This document shows positions 1-7,629 of a stretch of DNA of 64,000 nucleotides, in pieces. Below the pieces are notes generated by a model. That model was not told the DNA's origin. It saw nothing but the letters and a program-made list of their open reading frames with translations, and did not search any database. Source of the DNA: CBDIBC01 sp965276635. Lineage in GTDB: Bacteria; Actinomycetota; Acidimicrobiia; Acidimicrobiales; Palsa-688. The stretch covers positions 1,860,001-1,924,000 of the forward strand of contig CBDIBC010000005.1 of assembly GCA_965276635.1 (NCBI GenBank). The letters are read 5' to 3'. The position numbers were made by a program, and so were the translations under genes. Within the stretch, counting starts at the first letter, position 1; each line of letters starts with the position of its first letter.

Positions 1-1
1 C

Positions 2-586
2 CGCATCCGCCTCGACGCCGTCACCAGCGGGCTGTCCGCTCTGGAGGTGGAGGATCTCGTCACCGTCCAGGACGTCACCACCGTCCTGCAACGCACCGAG
101 ATGGTTCGCCGCATCGCCGACGAGGTGGTCGGCTACATCGTGGAGCTCGGGAGCGACGGCCGGCTCCTGCGCCTGCAGCTGGAGGAGCTGATGGCCGGTG
201 TGGACGACGAGCGGCGCGACGTGATCCGCGACTACGTCATCGACGACGACAGCGAGGCCGCCGACCGGGCCCTCGCCGCTCTGGGCGCCATGACCACTGA
301 GCACCTCCTCGACCTCGGGGCGGTGGCCCGGGCCATCGCCATGCCGGTCAGCAGCCTGGACGACGGGGTGGTGCCGCGCGGGTACCGCCTGCTGGCCAAG
401 ATCCCCCGAGTGTCCGAGCGGGTGGTGGCGGCCATCGTGGCCCGCTACGGCAGCCTCCAGAAGGTCATGGGTGCCACCACCGAAGACCTCCTCGCCGTCG
501 ACGGCGTCGGTCGCGTGCACGCCCACACCGTCAAGGACGGCCTGGCCCGCCTGGCCGAGTCCAGCCTCCTCGACCGCTACAGCTGA
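2..586 (+). CDS. disA: DNA integrity scanning diadenylate cyclase DisA, C-terminal part
   Basis: The reading frame is open from the window edge, so the N-terminal cyclase (DAC) domain lies outside. About 194 residues are visible. They hold the helical linker and a C-terminal helix-hairpin-helix, RuvA-like DNA-binding region, with the segment GVGRVHAHTVKDGL near the end. In the DisA family the DAC domain makes cyclic di-AMP from two ATP, and the HhH domain senses branched DNA. The nearby carD, ispD, ispF and rlmB genes match the usual DisA neighbourhood of actinobacteria and Firmicutes, which supports the call. The catalytic motifs cannot be checked here. Confidence 0.88.
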   Translation, partial: RIRLDAVTSGLSALEVEDLVTVQDVTTVLQRTEMVRRIADEVVGYIVELGSDGRLLRLQLEELMAGVDDERRDVIRDYVIDDDSEAADRALAALGAMTTEHLLDLGAVARAIAMPVSSLDDGVVPRGYRLLAKIPRVSERVVAAIVARYGSLQKVMGATTEDLLAVDGVGRVHAHTVKDGLARLAESSLLDRYS

Positions 587-588
587 GT

Positions 589-635
589 GATCGTGAGAGA
601 ACGACGTGCCCTGCTGAGGGAGTTCTCTCGCAATC
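589..635. terminator. Hairpin between convergent disA and crp-type gene
   Basis: A 10-bp arm GTGAGAGAAC at 593-602 pairs with GTTCTCTCGC at 622-631 with one G-T pair. GAT at 589-591 and ATC at 633-635 can extend it. It sits between two convergent genes, so it could end transcription from both sides. There is no long T-run. Confidence 0.5.
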
Positions 636-670
636 GCTGAGCCGCGGCGACTGGCCAGCCGCGCGGCTCG

Positions 671-1330
671 TCAGCGCGAGCGCTGCGCCAGTCGGTCCCG
701 CTCCAGGATCCGGTAGCGCCGGTCGGTCTGGTCGATCCAACCCAGGCGCACGAAGGCGGCGATGGCTTTGTTCACCCGCTCCCTGGACGCGCCCACCAAC
801 CCGGCCAGCTCCTCCTGGGTGATGGGGAGCTGGAACTCGTCGGACGGGCCCGCCAGCTCCAGGAGCCGCTTGGCCGTGCGGCCGGTGACGTCGAGGAAGA
901 CGGCGTCGGCCAGGGCCGAGTCGGTGGAGCGCAGCCGCTGGGCCAGGAGGCTCACGACCTCCCACAGCAGCTGCGGGCGGGCATCGAGCGACGCCCGCAC
1001 GAGGGCGTAGGGCACCCCGACCAGATCTGATGTCTCCAGGGCGCGAGCCGACGCCGAGCGCTCCCCCTGATCGAACAGCGGCATCTCCCCGAACAGGTCA
1101 CCTGCCTCCATCAACGCGACCAACGACTCGCGGCCGTCGGGTGAGCGCCGCCCGATGGCAATGCGACCGGAGCGCACCACGAACAGCTCGGCGGCCTGGT
1201 CCCCCTCGGTGAAGACCGCCCGGTTCCGGTCGTAGGTGACCGAGCGCGACGATGCCACCAGCCGCTGCAGGGCCTCCTGATCGAATGCCGAGAAGAGATC
1301 GGATTGCGCGAGTAGTGAGAGATCGTCCAT
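671..1330 (-). CDS. Crp/Fnr family transcriptional regulator
   Basis: A 219-residue protein of normal family length. Residues 1-115 form a cyclic-nucleotide-binding beta-barrel, including the phosphate-binding-cassette-like segment FGEMPLFDQGERSA near residue 80. Residues 150-205 carry a winged helix with TQEELAGLVGASRERV. The start at 1330 was chosen because the barrel begins right after it (MDDLSLLAQ), whereas the longer frame upstream has no family-like sequence. It is divergent from carD, and the two share the 184-bp interval 1331-1514. The ligand (cAMP, c-di-GMP or none) cannot be told from the sequence. Confidence 0.85.
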   Translation of the reverse strand: MDDLSLLAQSDLFSAFDQEALQRLVASSRSVTYDRNRAVFTEGDQAAELFVVRSGRIAIGRRSPDGRESLVALMEAGDLFGEMPLFDQGERSASARALETSDLVGVPYALVRASLDARPQLLWEVVSLLAQRLRSTDSALADAVFLDVTGRTAKRLLELAGPSDEFQLPITQEELAGLVGASRERVNKAIAAFVRLGWIDQTDRRYRILERDRLAQRSR

Positions 1331-1514
1331 GGCCGTACCGCAGAATACAGGCCGAGCGCCAGGCGGTCTCAGGGTGTGGGGCACCGGTGCGCCTGCGTGT
1401 GGGGCGACGGCCGGCGTCGGGTACCCTGGGATGCACGCCGCAGCTGCACTGCCTCTGGAGAGCCGGTCCCGTGGAACACCATGCTTCTTGACACCCTGCT
1501 TCTGGACATGCGCC

Positions 1515-1994
1515 ATGCCGTTTGACGTGGGGGACAAGGTCGTCTACCCGCACCACGGCGCCGCAGTGGTCGAGCGTCGGGAGTACAAAGAGGCGTTCGG
1601 CGAGAAGAAGGAGTATCTCGTCCTGCGCCTGGCCTACGGCGACCTGACACTGATGGTCCCGTCGGACAACACCGACGAGGTCGGCCTGCGCGAGGTCATC
1701 AACGACGAAGAGGTCGAGGAGGTCTTCGCTGTCCTGGGCAAGAAGGACGTCCGGATGCCGACCAACTGGTCCCGCCGGTACAAGAACCATGTCGAGAAGC
1801 TGAAGTCCGGCGACATCTACCAGGTGGCCGAGGTGGTGCGGAACCTGTCGAACCGGGACAAGGAGAAGGGGCTCTCGGCCGGCGAGAAGCGCATGCTGAA
1901 CCGGGCCCGCCAGATCCTCGTGTCCGAGCTCACCTTCGCCATCGGCGTGTCGGAGGAAGACGCAGAGAAGAAGCTCGACGAGGCGCTGCCCTAG
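1515..1994 (+). CDS. carD: CarD family RNA polymerase-binding transcription factor
   Basis: A 159-residue CarD/CdnL protein. The N-terminal Tudor-like RNAP-interaction domain starts at once with FDVGDKVVYPHHG, a family signature, and includes the EYLVLRLAYGDLTLMVP strand region. The C-terminal helical DNA-binding half has NWSRRYKNHVEKLKSGDIY. The family stabilises open complexes at ribosomal and other promoters. The start is set at the methionine directly before PFDVGDKVVYP, and upstream sequence in frame does not look coding. It is followed 21 bp later by ispD, as in mycobacteria. Confidence 0.93.
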   Translation: MPFDVGDKVVYPHHGAAVVERREYKEAFGEKKEYLVLRLAYGDLTLMVPSDNTDEVGLREVINDEEVEEVFAVLGKKDVRMPTNWSRRYKNHVEKLKSGDIYQVAEVVRNLSNRDKEKGLSAGEKRMLNRARQILVSELTFAIGVSEEDAEKKLDEALP

Positions 1995-2015
1995 CGGGCA
2001 GGCCAGGCACCGGTC

Positions 2016-2750
2016 ATGGAGACCTGGGCGGTGGTCGTGGCCGGCGGGAGCGGGACCCGGTTCGGGTCGCGCAAGCAGTACGCCGAGCTGGCTGGCCGCC
2101 CCGTGCTGGCCTGGTCGCTGGACCAGGCTCGCCGGGCCTGCGACGGCGTGGTGCTCGTCCTGCCCGCCGACGAGGATCACGGTGGTCAGGATGGCGGTGG
2201 TCAGGATGACGGTGGTCAGGATGACGGTGGTCAGGATGACGGTGGTCGAGATAGCGGCGGTTGGGATGCGGATGCGGTGGTGAGCGGTGGACCCACCCGA
2301 TCGGCGTCGGTACGGGCCGGGCTGGCGGCGGTGCCCGCCACCGCAATGGCCATCGCCGTGCACGACGCCGCCCGGCCGCTGGCCCGCCACAGCATCTGGA
2401 TGGCCGGCCTCGACGCCGTGCGTCGGGGGGCCGATGCCGCCATCCCGATTGTCGATGTCACCGACACCATCAAGCAGGTGCAGGCCGACGGCCAGCTGCT
2501 GACCCTCGACCGGTCGCGGCTCGTCGCCGTGCAGACACCGCAGGCGTTCCGGGCGGCCATGCTTCGACGGGCGCACGCCTCGGGCGGTGACGCCACCGAC
2601 GACGCCGCCCTGGTCGAGGCGATCGGCGGCACCATCGTGCGGGTCGACGGCGCCCCCGACAACATCAAGGTCACCGCCCCCGGCGACCTCCCCGTGGCCG
2701 CCGCCCTGTTGGCCGAGAGCTGGCTGCCACGATCAGGCGGCAACGGGTGA
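2016..2750 (+). CDS. ispD: 2-C-methyl-D-erythritol 4-phosphate cytidylyltransferase, with an internal repeat insert
   Basis: MEP-pathway enzyme that makes CDP-ME from MEP and CTP. The N-terminal CTP-binding loop AGGSGTRFGSRKQYAEL, the middle motif VHDAARPL and the later VQTPQAFR are all present. Length is 244 residues. Residues about 56-85 are a low-complexity run of five-residue units (GGQDD-like) just before the GGPTRSASVRAGL segment. It is encoded by a 15-bp tandem repeat and is not typical of the family. The gene overlaps ispF by 4 bp (GTGA), so the two are probably translated together. Confidence 0.92.
   Translation: METWAVVVAGGSGTRFGSRKQYAELAGRPVLAWSLDQARRACDGVVLVLPADEDHGGQDGGGQDDGGQDDGGQDDGGRDSGGWDADAVVSGGPTRSASVRAGLAAVPATAMAIAVHDAARPLARHSIWMAGLDAVRRGADAAIPIVDVTDTIKQVQADGQLLTLDRSRLVAVQTPQAFRAAMLRRAHASGGDATDDAALVEAIGGTIVRVDGAPDNIKVTAPGDLPVAAALLAESWLPRSGGNG
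2181..2270 (+). repeat. 15-bp tandem repeat inside ispD
   Basis: Six consecutive 15-bp units based on ggtggtcaggatgac. The first and last two are degenerate and the middle three are identical. The unit length is a multiple of three, so copy-number change keeps the ispD frame. It encodes GGQDG, GGQDD three times, GGRDS and GGWDA. Confidence 0.95.
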
Positions 2751-3226
2751 CCATCCCGCGAGTCGGGCAAGGCTTCGACGTCCACCCCTTCAGCGACGAT
2801 CCCCGGCGTCCGCTCGTCCTCGGCGGCGTCCGCCTCCACGGTCGCGGCCTGCACGGGCACAGCGATGCCGACGTGGTGGCCCACGCCGTCTCCGATGCCC
2901 TGCTCGGCGCGGCCGGCCTCGGCGACCTCGGCAGCCTCTTCCCCGACACCGACCCGGCACTGGCCGGGGCGGACAGCATGGAGCTGCTGTGCCAGGTCGC
3001 CGCCACCGTCGCCGACGCCTGGGAGGTCGGCAACGTCGACGTCACCGTCATCGCCGAGGAGCCCCGTCTGGCCCCGCACCGTCACGTCATGAGCGAGCGG
3101 CTCTCCGCTGCGGTAGGGGCGCCGGTCAGCGTCAAGCCCAAGCGGGCCGAGACGCTGGGGGCGCTCGGTCGACGCGAAGGCATCGCCTGCCTGGCCGTCG
3201 CCCTGATCGTTCCGAGGAGCACATGA
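2747..3226 (+). CDS. ispF: 2-C-methyl-D-erythritol 2,4-cyclodiphosphate synthase
   Basis: A 159-residue enzyme of standard length that cyclises CDP-ME 2-phosphate. The metal and substrate motif RVGQGFDVHPF is at the N-terminus, followed by GHSDADVVAHAVSDALLGA. The segment GSLFPDTDP and the C-terminal VSVKPKRAETLG are also family features. The GTG start overlaps the ispD stop, and the stop overlaps the rlmB-type start (ATGA). This is part of an ispD-ispF-rlmB translationally coupled set. The cysS gene often found next in other actinobacteria is absent. Confidence 0.95.
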   Translation: MTIPRVGQGFDVHPFSDDPRRPLVLGGVRLHGRGLHGHSDADVVAHAVSDALLGAAGLGDLGSLFPDTDPALAGADSMELLCQVAATVADAWEVGNVDVTVIAEEPRLAPHRHVMSERLSAAVGAPVSVKPKRAETLGALGRREGIACLAVALIVPRST

Positions 3227-4089
3227 GCCCGCGCCCCGCCGGTGGTGGGCGACAGCGGCCGCCACGTTCGGGCGGCCGGTCCAGCTCGGCACGGCGCAGC
3301 CGGAGCCCGGGCCCGCCCCGGCGCAGCGAGGAGGAGCAGCCTGGCGACCAGGTGGAAGGCCGCCAGGCCGTTCGCGAGCTGCTGGCCGCCCGGCGCCGCC
3401 CGACCCGCCAGGTGCTCGTCTCCGAGTCCGCCTCCGAGGACGGGATCATCGCCGAGATCGTCGATCTGGCCCGCGCCAACGGTGTCCCGGTCGTCTCCGT
3501 CCCCCGCAGTCGCCTGGTGGCGATGGCCAGCACGGACGCACCGCAGGGCGTAGTGGCGCTCGCCGATCCCCTGCCGGAGACCTCGTTGGCCGCGCTCGTC
3601 TCGCGCCGGCCCGGCCGCCCCGCCCCCATGCTCGTCGTCCTCGACGGTGTCACCGACCCGCACAACCTGGGCGCGGTCATGCGCTCCGCGCTCTGCGCCG
3701 GCGCCACCGGCGTGATCGTGGCCCGGCACCGGGCGGCGCAGCTCACCCCGACGGCGATCAAGGCGGCGGCGGGCGCGGTGGAGCACCTCCCCGTGGCCGT
3801 GGTGGCGGGCATCGCCGGCGCCCTGAGCGAGCTGTCCGATGCCGGCGTGTGGTGCGTCGGTCTCGACGCCGAGGCCACATCGCGCCTGTGGGACCTACCC
3901 GTGGCCAGCGAGCCCGTGGCCCTCGTTCTCGGGGCCGAGGGCTCCGGCTTGTCGCGCCTGGTCCGCCAACGCTGCGAGCTGGTGGTTGCCGTGCCGTTGC
4001 AGGGTCCCCTGGGATCACTGAACGTGTCGGCCGCCGCCGCCCTGGCCTGCTTTGAGGTGGCCCGCCGCCGAGGTGTGCCCCAGCCGTAG
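3223..4089 (+). CDS. rlmB: SpoU/TrmH family rRNA 2'-O-methyltransferase, RlmB-like
   Basis: A 288-residue SPOUT methyltransferase. After a basic, disordered first 45 residues comes the substrate-binding N-domain (GRQAVRELLAA), then the SPOUT knot. The SPOUT motifs are VLDGVTDPHNLGAVMRSA (motif 1), ALVLGAEGSGLSR (motif 2) and LNVSAAAALACFE (motif 3). RlmB-type enzymes methylate G2251 of 23S rRNA, but the exact site here is inferred from context. The ATG overlaps the ispF stop. The gene is followed by a hairpin and then the sigma factor gene. Confidence 0.9.
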   Translation: MSPRPAGGGRQRPPRSGGRSSSARRSRSPGPPRRSEEEQPGDQVEGRQAVRELLAARRRPTRQVLVSESASEDGIIAEIVDLARANGVPVVSVPRSRLVAMASTDAPQGVVALADPLPETSLAALVSRRPGRPAPMLVVLDGVTDPHNLGAVMRSALCAGATGVIVARHRAAQLTPTAIKAAAGAVEHLPVAVVAGIAGALSELSDAGVWCVGLDAEATSRLWDLPVASEPVALVLGAEGSGLSRLVRQRCELVVAVPLQGPLGSLNVSAAAALACFEVARRRGVPQP

Positions 4090-4091
4090 CT

Positions 4092-4110
4092 CCCCGCCGC
4101 GGTAGCGGGG
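4092..4110 (+). terminator. Short G+C-rich hairpin after rlmB
   Basis: CCCCGC at 4092-4097 pairs with GCGGGG at 4105-4110 around a 7-nt loop, a few bases after the rlmB stop. There is no T-run, so termination is only suggested. Confidence 0.4.
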
Positions 4111-4274
4111 ACGAGTGACACGAGCGCAGCTGAGGCCCGGGGGCCGCCGCTCGCGTCTCCTTCCGGTTCGGCGGGAACGTCCGATCTGCGCGCCCGGCCA
4201 GGGAAAATACCGGGAATCCTTGCCGCGAATCGCCCAGTGACCATTGACACACCGATGCCAGGTGGGTAAAAGTA

Positions 4275-4306
4275 ACTAGTACTGACTAGTCCATATGGGT
4301 CAGTAC
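4275..4306 (+). promoter_or_regulatory. Dyad and direct repeats upstream of the sigma factor gene
   Basis: GTACTGAC at 4279-4286 is matched by its exact reverse complement GTCAGTAC at 4299-4306, with a self-complementary CCATATGG (4291-4298) between. Two ACTAGT hexamers at 4275-4280 and 4285-4290 lie exactly one helical turn apart. The A+T content stands out from the flanks. It sits 65 bp before the sigma factor start and looks like an operator or regulated promoter. The binding protein is unknown. Confidence 0.45.
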
Positions 4307-4370
4307 CACGTAGCCATACCGCACTACAGCCCTCCGCACCACACACCGCACGACAGACGAGGTCATCGAC

Positions 4371-5027
4371 ATGGCGCATCGCCCGAGTTGCACTCCACTG
4401 GCGGAACTGACCGATGAGCACCTGGTGGGGCGCTGGCAGGACGGCGACGCCGACGCTCTCGATCTGCTGCTGCAGCGCTACCGCCGCTTCGCCCGGGCCA
4501 AGGCACGGAGCTACTTCCTCGTCGGGGCCGACTCCGACGACGTGGAGCAGGAGGGCCTGATCGGCCTGTACAAGGCGGCACGCGACTACCGGCCCGATCG
4601 CCAGGCGTCGTTCCGGGCGTTCGCCGATCTCTGCGTCACCCGTCAGGTGATAAGCGCCATCAAGGCGGCGACCCGCCAGAAGCACCAGCCGCTGAACCGC
4701 TACGTGTCCATCTCGGGCGTGCGGGGCAGCGACGATCCGAGCGAGCGCAGCGTGGAGGCACTGCTCGGCGATCACCGGGTGGCCGACCCCGCCGACCAGG
4801 TCATCTCCAACGAGCAGATGCTCCGGATGCGCCACTCCATGTCGGAGAGCCTGTCGGGCCTCGAGGTAGCGGTGCTCCGCCTCTACGTCGATGGCAAGTC
4901 CTACCAGGAGATCGGTGCGTACCTCGGCCGCCACACCAAGTCGATCGACAATGCCCTGCAGCGCATCAAGCGGAAGCTGGACATCCACCTGCACGACGAC
5001 GAGCCCCAAGAGCTGGCTGTCGCCTGA
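4371..5027 (+). CDS. RNA polymerase sigma factor, SigH (sporulation/stationary phase) subfamily
   Basis: A 218-residue sigma-70-type factor. Region 2 is DDVEQEGLIGLYKAARDY near residue 60, followed by the -10 recognition part (FRAFADLCVTRQVISAIK). Region 4 helix-turn-helix is SYQEIGAYLGRHTKSIDNAL near residue 180. Sequence pattern and length resemble the Firmicutes SigH group rather than typical ECF factors. Its place after ispD-ispF-rlmB matches the Bacillus order, where sigH follows rlmB. No anti-sigma gene is adjacent. The unusual dyad upstream may control it. Confidence 0.88.
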   Translation: MAHRPSCTPLAELTDEHLVGRWQDGDADALDLLLQRYRRFARAKARSYFLVGADSDDVEQEGLIGLYKAARDYRPDRQASFRAFADLCVTRQVISAIKAATRQKHQPLNRYVSISGVRGSDDPSERSVEALLGDHRVADPADQVISNEQMLRMRHSMSESLSGLEVAVLRLYVDGKSYQEIGAYLGRHTKSIDNALQRIKRKLDIHLHDDEPQELAVA

Positions 5028-5071
5028 TCAGCGATACCGGGCGAGGAGCCCCGACGCCTAGCATCCGCGTC

Positions 5072-5743
5072 ATGGGCGACGACGGAGGCATACGTCAGGC
5101 ACGCTTCCGGCCGCAGCCGGGTGCCACCAGCATCCTGTTGATCCGCCACGGTGAGTCGGCGGCGGCGCACCCGGACCGGCCCTTCGCCCTCGTGGACGGG
5201 CACGGTGACCCCGAGCTCCATCCTGACGGACGCGAGCAGGCCGACCGGCTGGCCGACCGGCTGGCGGACGTCGACCTGGCCGCCCTGTACGTCACGTCGC
5301 TGCGTCGCACGGCCGAGACGGCGGCGCCGCTCGCCACCCGCCTCGGGCTGCGCCCGGTGGTGGAGCGCGACCTGCGAGAGGTGTTCCTCGGCGACTGGGA
5401 GGGCGGCGCGTCGCGGACCCTGCTGGCCTCGGACGATCCGGTGGCCCGGCAGGTGGTCGACGATGAGCGCTGGGACGCCATACCGGGGGCCGAGCCGTCG
5501 GACGCCTTCGGCCGGCGGGTGGTGGGCTCGGTGGAGCGCATAGCCGCCGCCCATGCCGGTGGCGTCGTTGCCGTGTTCACCCATGGGGGTGTCATCGGGG
5601 CCCTCCTCGCCCATGCCACGTCGTCGCGTCCGTTCGCCTTCGTCGGCGCGGACAATGCGTCCATCTCCGAGGTGGTGGTGACGGCGGGATCCCGGTGGCG
5701 TCTCCGTCGCTTCAACGATGTCGCCCATCTCCGCCCGGCCTGA
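5072..5743 (+). CDS. Histidine phosphatase family protein (phosphoglycerate mutase-like)
   Basis: A 223-residue protein with the catalytic RHG motif in ILLIRHGESAAAH near residue 28. The family's second arginine region is SLRRTAETAAPLA, and the proton-donor Glu is in REVFLGDWEGG. The second catalytic His is in VFTHGGVIGALLAH near residue 170. Members range from phosphoglycerate mutases to broad phosphatases, and the substrate cannot be named here. It stands alone between the sigma factor gene and the FMN oxidase. Confidence 0.85.
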   Translation: MGDDGGIRQARFRPQPGATSILLIRHGESAAAHPDRPFALVDGHGDPELHPDGREQADRLADRLADVDLAALYVTSLRRTAETAAPLATRLGLRPVVERDLREVFLGDWEGGASRTLLASDDPVARQVVDDERWDAIPGAEPSDAFGRRVVGSVERIAAAHAGGVVAVFTHGGVIGALLAHATSSRPFAFVGADNASISEVVVTAGSRWRLRRFNDVAHLRPA

Positions 5744-5834
5744 GGAGCGGCCTCGGTCGGCCGCTAGTGTCACCTGGCCATCGGCGAGCCGACCACCGGC
5801 GCGTCGAGGACGACCGCCGAGAGAAGGGGACGCC

Positions 5835-6917
5835 ATGACCGACGGACGGGCGCAGCTACCCAGCGCCGCATCCGCATCGCCCTACCGCTCGCTCGCCGAG
5901 CTCGAGGCGCACGCGGTCGAGCGGGTCGACCCCGGGACGTGGGCGTATGTCAGCGACGTAGCCGAGGATGGGCGCACCGCTCGCCGGGAGCGATCCGTGC
6001 TGGAGCAGATCACCCTGCGCCAGCGCGGGCTGGGGGAGACCGGTCCGATCGAAACGGCGATCTCGCTGCTGGGCCAAGACCTCGCCCTCCCCGTGCTCGC
6101 CGCGCCCACCTCCGGGCAGGCGTTCGTGCACCCCGGAGCGGAGCGGGCCATGGTCGAGGGCTGCGCCGATGCCGGGACGATCGCCGTCGTGCCCATGTCG
6201 GGGAGCGCGACCATCGAGCAGATCGGTGCGGTGGAGCGATCGTGGTGGTTGCAGCTGTACCTCCCGTCGGACCCCGGCGTCGTCGACGAGATCGCCTCCC
6301 GGGCGGCGGAGGCCGGCGCCACGGGGATGGTCGTGTCCGTCGACGTCCCCATCGTGGCGCGGCGCCGGAACGTGCCGGCGGGCTACCCGCCGGGATGGAA
6401 CGAGCGGCTCCGCGGCCTGCGCGGAGGCGCCGACGAGGGCCTGTCGATGCGCACCAACCGTCCGTTCCGGTGGAGCGGTCTGGCGCCACTCGCCGGCCGG
6501 GCGGGGTTGCCGCTGCTGGTCAAGGGGATCCTCGATCCCGACGACGCCCGGCGGGCCGTCGACCACGGTGTCGACGGCCTCGTGGTGTCGACCCACGGCG
6601 GACGGCAGCTGGACCGGGCTCCGACGGCCGCCGAGGTGCTGCCGTCGGTCGTGGCCGCGGTAGGAGGACGGTGTCGGGTGCTGGCCGACGGCGGCATCCG
6701 CCGCGGCTCGGACGCCCTGTGCCTGCTCGTGCGCGGTGCCGATGCCGTCTTGATCGGTCGTCCCGCCCTGTGGGGACTGGCCTGTGCGGGCGCTGCCGGG
6801 GTGACCGACGTGTTCGCCGTCCTGCGCCAGGAGCTGACCGTGGCGCTCGGGCTCACCGGGTGCCGCTCGCTGGCTGACGTGAGCCCGGAGATGGAGTGGC
6901 GGCCGACAGTCAGCTGA
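5835..6917 (+). CDS. FMN-dependent alpha-hydroxy-acid oxidase/dehydrogenase
   Basis: A 360-residue TIM-barrel flavoenzyme of the lactate/glycolate oxidase family, which oxidises L-2-hydroxy acids to 2-oxo acids. The phosphate-binding end LADGGIRRGSDALCLLVRGA and the catalytic His/Arg segment are present. That segment reads STHGGRQLD instead of the common SNHGGRQLD, keeping the His and Arg. The substrate Lys is in LVKGILDPDDA. The start at 5835 follows a good ribosome site (gagaagggga), and the longer upstream frame has no family sequence. Substrate (lactate, mandelate or other) is open. Confidence 0.87.
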   Translation: MTDGRAQLPSAASASPYRSLAELEAHAVERVDPGTWAYVSDVAEDGRTARRERSVLEQITLRQRGLGETGPIETAISLLGQDLALPVLAAPTSGQAFVHPGAERAMVEGCADAGTIAVVPMSGSATIEQIGAVERSWWLQLYLPSDPGVVDEIASRAAEAGATGMVVSVDVPIVARRRNVPAGYPPGWNERLRGLRGGADEGLSMRTNRPFRWSGLAPLAGRAGLPLLVKGILDPDDARRAVDHGVDGLVVSTHGGRQLDRAPTAAEVLPSVVAAVGGRCRVLADGGIRRGSDALCLLVRGADAVLIGRPALWGLACAGAAGVTDVFAVLRQELTVALGLTGCRSLADVSPEMEWRPTVS

Positions 6918-7473
6918 CGGGTGGGTCCGTGGTGGCGTCGAGGTGCCACTGGAGCTCGAGGTGCTGGCCGAAGGCGAGGAGCCCGGAGGCCACGATGTCG
7001 GTCCATACGAACGCCTGTGCCATCGAGTCGGTGATCGATCCCTGGTCGCCGGGGAAGTACACACCCGTCACCTGGACGCGTCCCGCCAGCGAGCCGCCGA
7101 CCCCGCCGGCGATGCGAACCCGCTCGAGGGTCTGCTCGAGGTCCTGGCGGCCGTCGTAGCGAAAGCCGAGGTGGTAGGACCGCTGGGGCTCGTCCTTGAA
7201 CGCCTGCTCCCATCCTGTCGCGGTCCTCTGCAGCTCGGGGTCGGCATCGAGCTGGGTCCGCAGGGCCAGCTCGAACGCCCACTGCGACGCGGTCACCTCG
7301 GATGCATAGAGGCAGTTCGTCACCGGATCCTGGGCGTCGGGTTCGACGTGGACCACCATGAACGGGCTTCCCGGGCGCCTGCTCACCGCGAAGCCGAGGA
7401 CTCCGAACAGCTCCTCTGCGGCGTCGGCATCCCCGGCCGCATAGACGCATTCGGTGTGGCTGATGACCCGCAT
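6910..7473 (-). CDS. Uncharacterised protein, possible VOC/glyoxalase-like fold
   Basis: 187 residues starting MRVISHTECVYAAGD, after a strong AGGAGG site 5 nt upstream, which decides the start. The opening strand-helix pattern (AEELFGVLGF) and the internal VTGVYFPGDQ region resemble vicinal-oxygen-chelate proteins, but no clear metal triad is evident. It is convergent with the oxidase, the ends overlapping by 8 bp, and divergent from the dehydrogenase gene. The function is not recognised. Confidence 0.6.
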   Translation of the reverse strand: MRVISHTECVYAAGDADAAEELFGVLGFAVSRRPGSPFMVVHVEPDAQDPVTNCLYASEVTASQWAFELALRTQLDADPELQRTATGWEQAFKDEPQRSYHLGFRYDGRQDLEQTLERVRIAGGVGGSLAGRVQVTGVYFPGDQGSITDSMAQAFVWTDIVASGLLAFGQHLELQWHLDATTDPPVS

Positions 7474-7629
7474 CGGTCCTCCTGGTATCGGGTGCTGCAT
7501 GGCGGCCGGACGCCGAGCCGCTGGCAGAACCATGGCCGGCCGCCCCGGCAGTCTCCCACCAGGGTCGACCGGCCGCACAGACCACGAGGGATCCGACCAC
7601 GGCCCTCGGTCCGATGCCATGATCCGACC

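Noticed and set aside
1488..1514. TTGACA-like promoter just before carD
   Set aside because: A TTGACA is present but no fitting -10 box lies at the right distance before the start codon.
2181..2270. Short tandem units considered as a CRISPR array
   Set aside because: There are no unique spacers, the units are contiguous and in frame with ispD.
1098..2576. Long minus-strand frame across crp, carD and ispD
   Set aside because: It lies antisense to three well-supported genes, has low-complexity stretches from the ispD repeat and no family pattern.
3132..5009. 625-codon minus-strand frame across rlmB and the sigma factor gene
   Set aside because: High G+C favours long antisense frames. The plus-strand genes have clear motifs and this one has none.
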